A DNA stretch of 26,279 nucleotides from Alphaproteobacteria bacterium. GTDB lineage: Bacteria > Pseudomonadota > Alphaproteobacteria > GCA-2731375. Every line of letters starts with the position of its first letter. The first letter of the stretch is position 1. The position numbers were made by a program, and so were the translations under genes. The notes beneath the pieces are model-generated. The model worked only from the letters and a program-made list of their open reading frames with translations, made no database searches and was not told where the DNA came from. Positions 15,992-23,753 of the stretch are shown here, piece after piece. Where the stretch lies: the NCBI GenBank assembly GCA_030746295.1, contig JASLMY010000038.1, forward strand, positions 1 through 26,279. The letters run 5' to 3'.

Positions 15992-17667
15992 TGTCCGAGC
16001 AAGAGATCGATCCGATCACGCTGACCGTGATCTGGAAGGGGCTGCTCTCGATCGCCGAGGAGCTGGGCGTGACGCTCCGCCACACTGCCTTCTCCGAAGG
16101 CGTGCGCGAGGGCGACGATTTCTCGACCGCGATCTTCGACGCCGGCGGCCGGATGATCGCGCAAGGCCCCTTCAGCCCCGGCCACCTGGGCTCGTTCCCC
16201 TACGTCGTGACCGCGGCGCTTGCGTACTTTTCGGCCGAGCGGCTCCGGCCCGGCGATGCCATCCTGCTGAACGACTCGGCGCTGGGCTCGGGCCACTTTC
16301 CCGACACCTTCCAGATCCTGCCGGCCTTTCTCGACGATCGCCTCATCGGCTTCGTCTGCAACTCGGCGCACCAGGTCGACATGGGCGGCGCCGCGCCCGG
16401 CTCGCAGAAGGTCGCAGGCGTCACCGAAGCCTATCAAGAGGGCTTGCGCATCCTGCCCGTCCGCTTCGTCCGCGAGGGCGAGATCGACGAGGACATCATG
16501 CGTATCGTCACCGGCAACGTGCGCATGCCGGACAAGGTCCGGGGCGACTTGATGGCGCAGCTCGGCGCCAATCGTTCGGCGGCGGCCCGGTTGGCACGGC
16601 TCTTCGCCGACTACGGCGCCGAGACCATCAGCCGAGCCTACGAGATCATCCTCGCCCGCTCGGAGGCGAGCATGCGAGCGGCGCTGGCCAAGGTGCCGGC
16701 CGGGACCTACAGCTTCGAGGACCATCTCGACGACTACGGGCCCGAGACACCGCCCGTCACCATGGCGGTCGACGTCACCTTCGACGGTGCCGGCGAGGTG
16801 ACGGTGGATTTCTCGCGCTCCAGCGATCAGGTGCCGGCGGCGATCAACTCCTACATCAACTACACCCGTGCCTATTCGGTCTTCGCCATCAAGGTCTTCT
16901 GCGATGCCTTCGGACCGCAGAACGCCGGCAACATGCGGCCGATCAAGGTCGTGGCCCGCGAGGGATCGTTCTTCAATCCCCGCTTCCCCGCACCCAGCGG
17001 CGGCCGCGCGGCGCTGCAAGTGCGCATGTTCGACGCCATCAACGGGGCCCTGGCCCAGGCCCTGCCGGAGCGGGCGATGGGCGCCTTCTCGCATTGGTCC
17101 AATCCCAACTTCGGCGGCATCGACGACCGTACCGGCCAGCCCTTCGTCATGTACGACCTCGGCCTCGCCGGCTATGGCGGCCGCCACGACCGGGACGGGG
17201 CGGAGGCGCTGAGCCCGGTGATGAACTGCTCCAACATCCCCGTCGAGGTGCACGAGACCCACAACCCGGTGCGCGTTCGCCGGCTGGAGCTGATCGCCGA
17301 CTCGGGCGGCGCCGGGCGCCATCGCGGCGGTTCCGGCCTGCGCAAGGACATCGAGCTTCTGAACAGTCGGGCAACCTTGTCGCTGCTCGGCGACCGGCAC
17401 CGCTTCGAGCCCTATGGCGTCTTCGGCGGCGAGCCCGGCAGTCGAGCGGAGACGATCCTCAACCCCGGCCGCAACGCCCGCTCGCTGCCGTCGAAGGATT
17501 CGCTCGAGATCGAGCGCGGCGACATCGTCAGCTTCCGGCTCTCGGGCGCCGGCGGCTATGGCCCGCCGGCCGAGCGCGACCCTGCCGCCCTCGCCGACGA
17601 CGTCGCCGACGGCTACGTCACGCCCGAGCACGCCCGGCGCAAATACGGCTTCGCCGATACCGAATAG
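15991..17667 (+). CDS. hyuB: HyuB: hydantoinase/oxoprolinase subunit B
   Basis: 558-residue B subunit of the hydantoinase/oxoprolinase family, partner of HyuA. Typical segments: DPITLTVIWKGLLSIAEELGVTLRHTAFSEGVREGDDFSTAIFDAGGRMIAQGPFSPGHLGSFP near the N-terminus, GDAILLNDSALGSGHFPD, NSAHQVDMGGAAPGS, INYTRAYSVFAIK, NCSNIPVEVHETHNPVRVRRLELIADSGGAGRHRGGSGLRKDIE, and the closing LSGAGGYGPPAERDPAALADDVADGYVTPEHARRKYGF. Ligands expected for the catalytic metal lie in the histidine-rich parts of the first third. ATG 15991 overlaps the hyuA stop. It is the last gene of the unit; a palindromic repeat follows 36 bp after the stop. Confidence 0.95.
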   Translation: MSEQEIDPITLTVIWKGLLSIAEELGVTLRHTAFSEGVREGDDFSTAIFDAGGRMIAQGPFSPGHLGSFPYVVTAALAYFSAERLRPGDAILLNDSALGSGHFPDTFQILPAFLDDRLIGFVCNSAHQVDMGGAAPGSQKVAGVTEAYQEGLRILPVRFVREGEIDEDIMRIVTGNVRMPDKVRGDLMAQLGANRSAAARLARLFADYGAETISRAYEIILARSEASMRAALAKVPAGTYSFEDHLDDYGPETPPVTMAVDVTFDGAGEVTVDFSRSSDQVPAAINSYINYTRAYSVFAIKVFCDAFGPQNAGNMRPIKVVAREGSFFNPRFPAPSGGRAALQVRMFDAINGALAQALPERAMGAFSHWSNPNFGGIDDRTGQPFVMYDLGLAGYGGRHDRDGAEALSPVMNCSNIPVEVHETHNPVRVRRLELIADSGGAGRHRGGSGLRKDIELLNSRATLSLLGDRHRFEPYGVFGGEPGSRAETILNPGRNARSLPSKDSLEIERGDIVSFRLSGAGGYGPPAERDPAALADDVADGYVTPEHARRKYGFADTE

Positions 17668-17702
17668 GAAACGTGTCGTTCGGGCGAAGCCGGCCAGCGC
17701 GC

Positions 17703-17823
17703 CGTCATTGCGAGCGAGCGAAAGCGAGCGTGGCAATCCAGTCGATATCGATGCCGCAACCAATCTTCGAAACGCTGAGCGCAAAGCTGGATCGCTTCGT
17801 CGGCTTCGCCTCCTCGCGATGAC
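17703..17823. repeat. Palindromic dispersed repeat, copy 2 (longer form)
   Basis: 121-bp imperfect palindrome. It begins cgtcattgcgagcgagcg and ends ctcctcgcgatgac, with inner arms ggcaatccag (17732-17741) and ctggatcgct (17787-17796). Copy 1 at 2069-2143 has the same arms directly apposed; here 45 bp of extra sequence separates them. It lies between hyuB and the convergent LLM oxidoreductase and could act as a bidirectional transcript-end hairpin. Confidence 0.82.
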
Positions 17824-17855
17824 ACCGGCAGCGTTGGTTCGAGTATGGGCCCGTC

Positions 17856-18776
17856 TCAGAGCTTGGGGCGGACCTCGTTGGCGAAGCGATCGAGGATGTT
17901 GCGGGCGTTCTCGCGGGTCTCGACGCGGATGTCGAAGCAGAACTCGGTGGCGCCGGCATCCCGGTAGCGCTGCAGCGCGTCGACGATGTCCTGCACCCGG
18001 CCCTCGGTCGCCTCTTGGCCCTCGGCGGGCGGCCCGTCCTGGAAGGTCAGCGCCATCTTGGGCGCGATCGGAAAGCCCTCGGCGTTGCGTCCCTCCGCGG
18101 CCAGCGCCGCCTCGAGGTCGCCGCGCACCTCTGCCAGGGTTGTCGGCGACAGCTTGAAGGGATGCCAAGCGTCGCCGAAGCGCGCCACCCGGCGGATCGC
18201 CGCCGGCGAGTTGCCGCCGATGTAGATCGGCGGGTGCGGCGCCTGCGCCGGTCTCGGTCCCATCGCCGCCTCTTTAAAGCGATAGAAGCGGCCCTCGAAA
18301 TCGGACTCATCCTCGGTCCAGAGCCTCTTCACGATCGCCAGGCCCTCGTCGGCGCGAGCGCCCCGCTCCTCGAAGGGATAGCCCAGCGCCTCGAACTCCT
18401 CGCGGTTCCAACCGACGCCGACGCCGAAAATGATGCGCCCATCGCTCAAGCAATCCAATTCCGCCAACTGCGCCGCCACCTCGATCGGGTTCCGCATCGG
18501 CAGAACCAGAACGCTGGTGCCGAGCCGCACCGTCCGTGTCTTGGCCGCCAGATAACCGAGTACGCTGAAGGGGTGGTAGTAGGTGCGCCGCCAGGGCTCG
18601 GGCAGCTGGCCGTCGGGCCGGCCAGGATAGCGCGAGACGTAAAGCCGCGGCAGGATGATGTGATCGCTGGCCCAGAGCACGTCGAGGCCGAAGGTCTCGG
18701 CGTTCGCCGCCATGGCATCGAAGGTCTCGCGCCCGGCGGCGTCGCCCCGGCTGATGATCGAGACGCCGTACTTCAT
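17856..18776 (-). CDS. LLM-class flavin-dependent oxidoreductase
   Basis: 306-residue luciferase-like monooxygenase-fold protein (bacterial LLM family; closest to those annotated TIGR03619/F420-type). Motifs: ETFGLDVLWASDHIILPR, TRTVRLGTSVLVLPMRNPIEVAAQLAELDCLSDGRIIFGVGVGWNREEFEALGYPFEERGARADEGL, then PPIYIGGNSPAAIRRVARFGDAWHPF. The TIM-barrel binds FMN or F420; whether the organism makes F420 cannot be told here. The substrate is unknown. ATG 18776 is preceded by ggagagg 8 nt upstream; GTG 18779 directly before it is an equally possible start (307 aa). It is convergent with hyuB across the repeat and divergent from the protease gene. Confidence 0.92.
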   Translation of the reverse strand: MKYGVSIISRGDAAGRETFDAMAANAETFGLDVLWASDHIILPRLYVSRYPGRPDGQLPEPWRRTYYHPFSVLGYLAAKTRTVRLGTSVLVLPMRNPIEVAAQLAELDCLSDGRIIFGVGVGWNREEFEALGYPFEERGARADEGLAIVKRLWTEDESDFEGRFYRFKEAAMGPRPAQAPHPPIYIGGNSPAAIRRVARFGDAWHPFKLSPTTLAEVRGDLEAALAAEGRNAEGFPIAPKMALTFQDGPPAEGQEATEGRVQDIVDALQRYRDAGATEFCFDIRVETRENARNILDRFANEVRPKL

Positions 18777-18998
18777 CACCTGGTCCTCTCCAACTGCTCC
18801 CCGGCGGCTCGCCCGATCCTATGTCGCCGGGGTATGGGCGGCAAACCATCATGGCCCCGGCGCCAACGGCGGCCGAAGCAGATGATCGGCCGCCATTCGC
18901 CACCAAATTGCGGTCGAGAACCCGGACGGATAGAGTGATGCCCGCGGCCGGCCGTCATCTGGCAAGCGTCGGCGGAAACAAGCTGGAAACTCGTCGAA

Positions 18999-19742
18999 AT
19001 GGGTGAACCCCGGGGGCCTTGGAAACAACCGCCGGACCAGGACTCGACGTCTACCGGTGGCGGCGGCCTGTGGCTCGTGGCCGTCGTCGCTATCGTCGCC
19101 CTGGTGGGATTGTTGGTTTGGCGTTTTCCCGATGCGGTCTCCGCCGACGACTGGCCGCGTCTCGTCTACTTGACGCTTCTCCTGGCGCTGGTCTCCAGCT
19201 ACCTCTTGGTCGGTCGCTATGTGCCGCTCGCCACCACCTTGAAACAGGCACTTCTCTGGATCGCGATCGCCATGGTCCTGGTGGTCGGCTACAGCTTTCG
19301 CGTCGAGATCGGCCTCGTCGGCGATCGCGTCCTGGGCGAGCTTCTGCCCCATCGCGGCATCGCTGTCGGCGAGCGGGCCATCGCGCTCAGGGCCGGCCGC
19401 GACGGCCATTTCCGGCTCGAGGCCCTAGTCAACGATCGGCCGGTACGCTTCCTGGTCGACACCGGTGCCACCAGCGTCATCCTGAGCCGCGACGACGCCG
19501 AGCGGCTGGGATACGATCTGGACCGGCTCCGCTTCACGCAACGCATGGAAACCGCGAACGGCAGCGTGCGCGGCGCCCCTGTCCGGCTCGATAGCGTCGA
19601 GATTGGCGCCCTCCGGCTCGCCGACCTGCCGGCGATCGTCAACGAGGGCGAGATGCGCGGAAGCTCGCTCCTCGGTATCAGCTTCTTGAAGCGGCTGAAA
19701 TCCTACGAGGTCCGCGACGGCGAGCTGGTGCTGCGCTGGTAG
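18999..19742 (+). CDS. Membrane-anchored retropepsin-like aspartic protease
   Basis: 247-residue protein with three predicted transmembrane helices (about residues 24-41, 55-71, 83-98) followed by a retropepsin-like domain. The catalytic motif is RFLVDTGATSVILSRDDAERLGYD with D154. The closing strand SSLLGISFLKRLKSYEVRDGELVL is typical of the TIGR02281-type clan AA proteases common in alphaproteobacteria. One aspartate per chain implies a homodimeric enzyme. The native substrate is unknown, and the catalytic domain probably faces the periplasm. ATG 18999 lacks a strong ribosome site. It is 65 bp upstream of the MFS-acyltransferase gene on the same strand. Confidence 0.9.
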   Translation: MGEPRGPWKQPPDQDSTSTGGGGLWLVAVVAIVALVGLLVWRFPDAVSADDWPRLVYLTLLLALVSSYLLVGRYVPLATTLKQALLWIAIAMVLVVGYSFRVEIGLVGDRVLGELLPHRGIAVGERAIALRAGRDGHFRLEALVNDRPVRFLVDTGATSVILSRDDAERLGYDLDRLRFTQRMETANGSVRGAPVRLDSVEIGALRLADLPAIVNEGEMRGSSLLGISFLKRLKSYEVRDGELVLRW

Positions 19743-19807
19743 GCGGCCCGCCGCCTTCTGCTAGACTGGCGCGACCGAACCCGTCCTGAGTGCGGAGCGC
19801 GTCGCGG

Positions 19808-21694
19808 ATGGCCGAGCATAACCAGTTCGAGCTCTTGGGCCAGCGGCGCTTTCTGCCCTTCTTCGTCACCCAGTTCGCCGGCGCCTTCAACGATAACCTC
19901 TTCAAGAGCGCGTTGGTGATCCTGATCGCCTACGGTGCCGCCGACGGTCTGGCGGCGGATGCCGACCTGCTGATCAACCTGGCCGCCGGGCTCTTCATCC
20001 TGCCGTTCTTCCTCTTTTCCGCCACCGCCGGACAACTGGCCGAGCGGGTCGAGAAGTCGCGCCTGATCCGGACCGTGAAGCTGGCCGAGGTAGCGATCAT
20101 GGCGACGGCGCTGGTCGCCTTCTGGCTGGCACAGACCTGGGGCCTGATCTGGCTCCTTTTCCTGATGGGGACGCAGTCGACTTTCTTCGGCCCCGTGAAA
20201 TACGGCATCTTGCCGCAGCACTTGGCCGAGGAAGAGCTGGTCGGCGGCAACGGCCTCGTCGAGATGGCAACCTTCGTTGCCATCCTGCTCGGCACCATCA
20301 CCGGCGGCATCTTGATCGGCCTCCAGAACGGCGCCCTGCTGGTCGGCCTCGCCGTTATCGCGGTCGCGATCCTGGGCTGGCTCACCAGTCGCTGGATCCC
20401 GCTCGCCCCGGCGACCGCGCCGGAGCTCCGCCTGAATTGGAACATCGTCGCCGAGACCGCCCATATCGTTCGCCTGGCGATGGCCAAGCGCTCGGTCTTC
20501 CAGTCGATCCTGGGGATCTCCTGGTTCTGGATGCTGGGTGCCGTGTACCTGACCCAATTCCCGGGCTACACCAAGGGGACGCTGGCCGGCGACGAGGCGG
20601 TGGTGACGCTCTTGCTGGCCACCTTCTCGCTCGGCGTCGGCGTCGGCTCGGTCTTCTGCGAGCGGCTCTCGGGCCGGCGGATCGAGCTCGGGCTGGTGCC
20701 TTTCGGCTCGATCGGCCTCAGCCTTTTCGGCCTCGACCTCTTCTTCGCCATCGACCCGGCCTGGACCGGCGCACCGCTCCGCGGCATTGGGGACTTCCTG
20801 GCCGATGCGGCGGCCTGGCGCGTAATCGTCGACCTCTTCCTCTTGGGCGCCTTCGGCGGCCTCTACATCGTGCCGCTCTATGCGCTCGTGCAGCAGCGCA
20901 CCGAGCCGCGTTACCGCAGCCGCGTCATCGCCGCCAACAACATTCTGAACGCCCTCTTCATGGTCGGCTCGGCAGCGCTCGCCATCCTCTGCCTCGAGGT
21001 CGCGGGCCTCAGCGTGCCCGAGCTCTTCTTGTTGATGGCGGCGCTCAACGTCGCCGTCGCCGCCTACATCTACACGCTGGTGCCCGAGTTCCTGATGCGC
21101 TTCCTGGTCTGGCTGCTGATCAGCACGATCTACCGGGTTCGGCCGACGGGCCTCGACAGCCTGCCGGATCGCGGTGCCGCCCTGCTGGTCGCGAACCACG
21201 TCAGCTACGTCGACGCGCCGATCATCGCCGGCTCGATCCGCCGCCCCGTGCGCTTCGTGATGGACCACCAGATCTTCCGCGTTCCGGTGCTCAACTTCAT
21301 CTTCCGTACCGCCGGCGCCGTTCCGATCGCGCCGCGCCGGGTCGACGAGGCGATGTACGAGGCCGCCTTCGAGAAGATCTGTGACTATCTGGCGGCCGGC
21401 GAGCTGGTCTGCATCTTCCCCGAGGGCCAGATCACCCGCCATGGCGAGATGAACCCCTTCCGGGGCGGCGTCGCCCGCATCCTGAAGGACCAGCCCGTGC
21501 CGGTCGTGCCGATGGCCCTGAAGGGGCTTTGGGGCAGTCTCTTCTCGTTCGCGGGCGGCCGCGTCTTCACCAAGCTGCCGCGTAAGCTCTTCGCCCGCAT
21601 CGAGCTCGACATCGGCGAGACAATCCCCCCCGAAGCGGCCACGCCCGAACGCCTGCACGAAGCGGTCGCCGCGCTTCGCGGCACGGCGCGCTGA
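19808..21694 (+). CDS. MFS transporter-PlsC acyltransferase fusion (LplT-Aas-like, no AMP ligase)
   Basis: 628-residue two-domain protein. Residues 1 to about 420 form a major facilitator with about twelve helices, beginning QRRFLPFFVTQFAGAFNDNLFKSALVILIAY, the LplT lysophospholipid-flippase signature. Residues about 440-628 form a 1-acylglycerol-phosphate acyltransferase (PlsC) domain: VANHVSYVDAPI gives the HX4D catalytic pair H464/D469, and CIFPEGQITRHGEM is the substrate-binding FPEG motif at 537-540. The usual fusion also carries a C-terminal acyl-ACP synthetase (AMP-binding) domain of roughly 500 residues; it is absent, and the next gene is on the opposite strand. The role is probably uptake and re-acylation of lysophospholipids in the inner membrane. 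ATG 19808 follows cggag by about 10 nt. Confidence 0.92.
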   Translation: MAEHNQFELLGQRRFLPFFVTQFAGAFNDNLFKSALVILIAYGAADGLAADADLLINLAAGLFILPFFLFSATAGQLAERVEKSRLIRTVKLAEVAIMATALVAFWLAQTWGLIWLLFLMGTQSTFFGPVKYGILPQHLAEEELVGGNGLVEMATFVAILLGTITGGILIGLQNGALLVGLAVIAVAILGWLTSRWIPLAPATAPELRLNWNIVAETAHIVRLAMAKRSVFQSILGISWFWMLGAVYLTQFPGYTKGTLAGDEAVVTLLLATFSLGVGVGSVFCERLSGRRIELGLVPFGSIGLSLFGLDLFFAIDPAWTGAPLRGIGDFLADAAAWRVIVDLFLLGAFGGLYIVPLYALVQQRTEPRYRSRVIAANNILNALFMVGSAALAILCLEVAGLSVPELFLLMAALNVAVAAYIYTLVPEFLMRFLVWLLISTIYRVRPTGLDSLPDRGAALLVANHVSYVDAPIIAGSIRRPVRFVMDHQIFRVPVLNFIFRTAGAVPIAPRRVDEAMYEAAFEKICDYLAAGELVCIFPEGQITRHGEMNPFRGGVARILKDQPVPVVPMALKGLWGSLFSFAGGRVFTKLPRKLFARIELDIGETIPPEAATPERLHEAVAALRGTAR

Positions 21695-21698
21695 GCGC

Positions 21699-22097
21699 TC
21701 AGCTACGTTCGAAGAGCGTGTCGATGATGGCGCAGTCCGGTACCGTGCCGCCGGCGCACCTCTCGGCCATCTCGTCCAAGACCCGTTCCATCCGCGCCAG
21801 GTCGCGGATCTTGGCACGCACCGCATCGCGCTGCGCCAAGGTCAGGGTCTTGACCTCGGCGCAGGTGTAGTTGCCACCATCCACCAAATGCAGCAGCGTT
21901 CGGATCTCCGGCAACGGAAATCCCAGCTCGCGGCAGCGCCGGATGAAGCGCAGCCGGTCGACCGCGGCGCCGTCGTACATGCGGTGGCCGCCTTCGGTCC
22001 GAGCCGGAGGCGGCAAGAGACCGATGCGCTCGTAATAGCGGATGGTCTCGATGTTGCAGCTCGTGCGTTTCGCCGTCTCGCCGATCGAACTCAGCAT
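21699..22097 (-). CDS. MerR-family metal-responsive regulator
   Basis: 132-residue MerR-family transcription factor (start ATG 22097; the frame is open 13 codons upstream). The N-terminal winged helix-turn-helix reads IGETAKRTSCNIETIRYYERIGLLPPPARTEGGHRMYD. A dimerisation helix (KTLTLAQRDAVRAKIRDLARMERVLDEMAERC) and a metal loop follow. Cysteines C79 (NYTCAEV), C114 and C122 (CAGGTVPDC) match the metal-binding positions of MerR/PbrR/ZntR-type sensors. C79 is the residue that marks divalent-metal sensors, whereas CueR has serine there; the 8-residue C114-C122 spacing is CueR-like. Hg, Pb, Cd or Zn are all possible ligands. It is the last gene of the leftward GST-OsmC-MerR unit and is the expected regulator of the operator at 23421-23452. 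Confidence 0.93.
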   Translation of the reverse strand: MLSSIGETAKRTSCNIETIRYYERIGLLPPPARTEGGHRMYDGAAVDRLRFIRRCRELGFPLPEIRTLLHLVDGGNYTCAEVKTLTLAQRDAVRAKIRDLARMERVLDEMAERCAGGTVPDCAIIDTLFERS

Positions 22098-22160
22098 GTC
22101 GTCCACCCATCCCCCAGGTTGGGCGCGGTTCAGCAACCGCGAGCTGGCGCCGGCGCTCGC

Positions 22161-22673
22161 CTATGGGTCGCCAACACCGGCGCTGACCGCGATCGACGGC
22201 GCCGACTTGAGCGTCTGATAGACGACGCAATAGCGCTCGGTCAGCTTCATCAGGGTCGCCAGCTCGTCATCCGTCAGGTCGCCGTCGATGTCGAAGGCGA
22301 GACGTAGGTCGCGGAAGCCTACCGGTGAGGCCTTGTCGACGCCGAGCGTGCCCTTGAAGTCGAGGTCGCCCTCGGCCCGGATCTTGGCGTCCCGGACCGT
22401 CAGGTCGAGCGCCGTCGCCACCGCGTTCAAGGTGACGCCGGCGCAGGCCACCAGCGCCTCCAACAACATGTCGCCCGAGCAGGCATGAACACCCGAGCCG
22501 CCCGTGGCGGGATGCAGGCCGGCCTCGACGAGGGCACGGCCGGTCTCGACCGAGCAAGTGACGCCCTCGCCGATGGCACCCTCGGCCTTGAGCGTGACGA
22601 CCGCCGCATCCGGTGCGTCACGGTAGCGTGCCTTGATCGGCGCCTGTAGGTCCTTGAGCGCGGTCGCGTCCAT
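22161..22673 (-). CDS. OsmC-family protein (thiol peroxidase fold)
   Basis: 170-residue OsmC/Ohr-superfamily protein. The two conserved cysteines are C77 (LVACAGVTLNAVA) and C149 (ERYCVVYQTLKS). The segments GGSGVHACSGDMLLEALVACAGVT and FDIDGDLTDDELATLMKLTERYC are typical. OsmC proteins reduce organic hydroperoxides through the cysteine pair; some of this YhfA-like branch have unknown roles. ATG 22673 is preceded by ggggagggag, a strong ribosome site. It lies 28 bp after the GST gene on the same strand, so they are co-transcribed. Thiol chemistry fits the surrounding metal-response module. Confidence 0.93.
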   Translation of the reverse strand: MDATALKDLQAPIKARYRDAPDAAVVTLKAEGAIGEGVTCSVETGRALVEAGLHPATGGSGVHACSGDMLLEALVACAGVTLNAVATALDLTVRDAKIRAEGDLDFKGTLGVDKASPVGFRDLRLAFDIDGDLTDDELATLMKLTERYCVVYQTLKSAPSIAVSAGVGDP

Positions 22674-22701
22674 TGCTACTCCCTCCCCTCGGCTCTAGCC
22701 G

Positions 22702-23334
22702 TTAGTCCTTCTTCGGCGCTGGGCCGGTGGCGACGACGCTCGGCCGGGCCGAGATCCGCTCGTGCCACGCCGACAGGTGCGCCAGCTCCTCAGGCACGCG
22801 GATACGTGCGATCCGGCCGATGCCGAAGGCGCAGATGGCGGTGATGTCGGCAATCGTGAAGCGCTCGCCGGCGATGTACTCGCGGCTCGCCAATTCACCG
22901 TCGAGCCAGGCCATCCGTTCCTCGGCGTTGCGCTTGCAAAGATCGCCATAGGCCGGGACCTGCTCGATTCGTCCTTCCCAATAGGGATGGCCATGGCGGA
23001 AGGCCCCAGTCATGTTGGCCATCAGCTCCGATTCCATGCGCCGGTCCCACATCTCCACTTCGGCCCGATCGCGGGCGTCGGTGCCGAGCAGCGGCGGCTC
23101 GGGGTGCAATTCCTCGAAGTAGCGGCAAATTGCCTTGGACTCGGCGAGACAGGTACCGTCGTCGAACTCCAGCACCGGGACGCGGGCGAGCGGGTTCTTA
23201 GCCACGAAATCGGGCGCATAGTTCTCCTTGGCACCCAGATCAATGTCGACGGTCTCGACCTCGATTCCCTTCTCCATCAGGTAGATCACGACCCGGCGCG
23301 GGTTCGGCGCCACAGCGGCGCTCCAAAGCTTCAT
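22702..23334 (-). CDS. Glutathione S-transferase family protein
   Basis: 210-residue GST: an N-terminal thioredoxin-like domain (MKLWSAAVAPNPRRVVIYLMEKGIEVE, then ARVPVLEFDDGTCLAESKAICRYFEE, with the cis-proline and the glutamate/serine glutathione-binding pair) and an all-helical C-terminal domain (IAGERFTIADITAICAF). The catalytic residue is likely S5 or a nearby backbone contact, as in the bacterial Nu/Ure2p-like branch; class is uncertain. ATG 23334 follows ggagacttggaag, giving ggag about 9 nt upstream. It is the first gene of the leftward unit, diverging from the merF-type operon. Upstream extension of the frame is excluded because it runs through the operator region. Confidence 0.92.
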   Translation of the reverse strand: MKLWSAAVAPNPRRVVIYLMEKGIEVETVDIDLGAKENYAPDFVAKNPLARVPVLEFDDGTCLAESKAICRYFEELHPEPPLLGTDARDRAEVEMWDRRMESELMANMTGAFRHGHPYWEGRIEQVPAYGDLCKRNAEERMAWLDGELASREYIAGERFTIADITAICAFGIGRIARIRVPEELAHLSAWHERISARPSVVATGPAPKKD

Positions 23335-23420
23335 CTTCCAAGTCTCCTTCCAATGCGCATGCTTTCGCTTTCGGCGGAAAATGGCCGGGCGCCGCCCGGC
23401 AGCGCGACCGAAATCGCCCC

Positions 23421-23452
23421 TTGAATCTGTAGTCGCTACAGGATGCAGTCTA
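23421..23452 (+). promoter_or_regulatory. MerR-type promoter/operator of the merF-like operon
   Basis: TTGAAT (23421-23426) is followed by the perfect dyad ctgtag-tcg-ctacag (23427-23441), a 20-bp total spacer, and agtcta (23447-23452) as the -10. The long 19-20 bp spacer holding a dyad that starts directly after the -35 is the diagnostic arrangement of MerR-family activated promoters (compare zntA, mer and pbr promoters). It reads rightward, with ribosome site aggagg and the ATG at 23480 close behind. The MerR-family gene at 21699-22097 is the obvious candidate regulator. Confidence 0.88.
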
Positions 23453-23479
23453 GGGCTATCGCTGTCCAGGAGGTCAACC

Positions 23480-23749
23480 ATGGCAAAGACCCGAAAGATC
23501 GAGATCTTCAGCGCCGGCTGCCAAATCTGCGAGGACATAGTTGCCGACATCCGAGCCGCGGCCTGCCCGTCGTGCGACGTCGTGGTGCAGGACATGAAGG
23601 ACCCGGCGGTGGCATACCGGGCCAAGTCGCTCGGTGTCGAGTCGGTGCCTGCGGTGGCGATCGACGGCGCCCTCGTCGACTGCTGCGCCGGCCGCGGCCC
23701 GGACATGGCGCGACTGAAGGCGGCCGGATTGGGTCAACCGCTCGGCTGA
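23480..23749 (+). CDS. Cysteine-rich thioredoxin-like protein of the merF operon
   Basis: 89-residue thioredoxin-fold protein. ATG 23480 follows aggagg with 6-nt spacing. Three cysteine pairs are visible: C14-C17 (SAGCQICEDI), C29-C32 (AACPSCDVVV) and the vicinal pair C68-C69 (LVDCCAGRGPD), with VP (P57) as the cis-proline. The order resembles the glutaredoxin-like proteins that accompany merF in other bacteria, some of which are selenoproteins; no in-frame TGA occurs here. A role handing metal ions or reducing equivalents to MerF is inferred from context. It is 4 bp upstream of merF and is the first gene after the MerR-type promoter. Confidence 0.88.
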   Translation: MAKTRKIEIFSAGCQICEDIVADIRAAACPSCDVVVQDMKDPAVAYRAKSLGVESVPAVAIDGALVDCCAGRGPDMARLKAAGLGQPLG

Positions 23750-23753
23750 ACGG

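Noticed and set aside
15955..18168. Minus-strand open frame of 737 codons opposite hyuB
   Set aside because: Antisense shadow of HyuB and partly of the LLM gene; no family motifs and no ribosome site.
19703..21826. Minus-strand open frame of 707 codons opposite the MFS-acyltransferase gene
   Set aside because: Charged, repeat-like translation typical of a complementary-strand shadow; the plus-strand gene has clear MFS and PlsC motifs.
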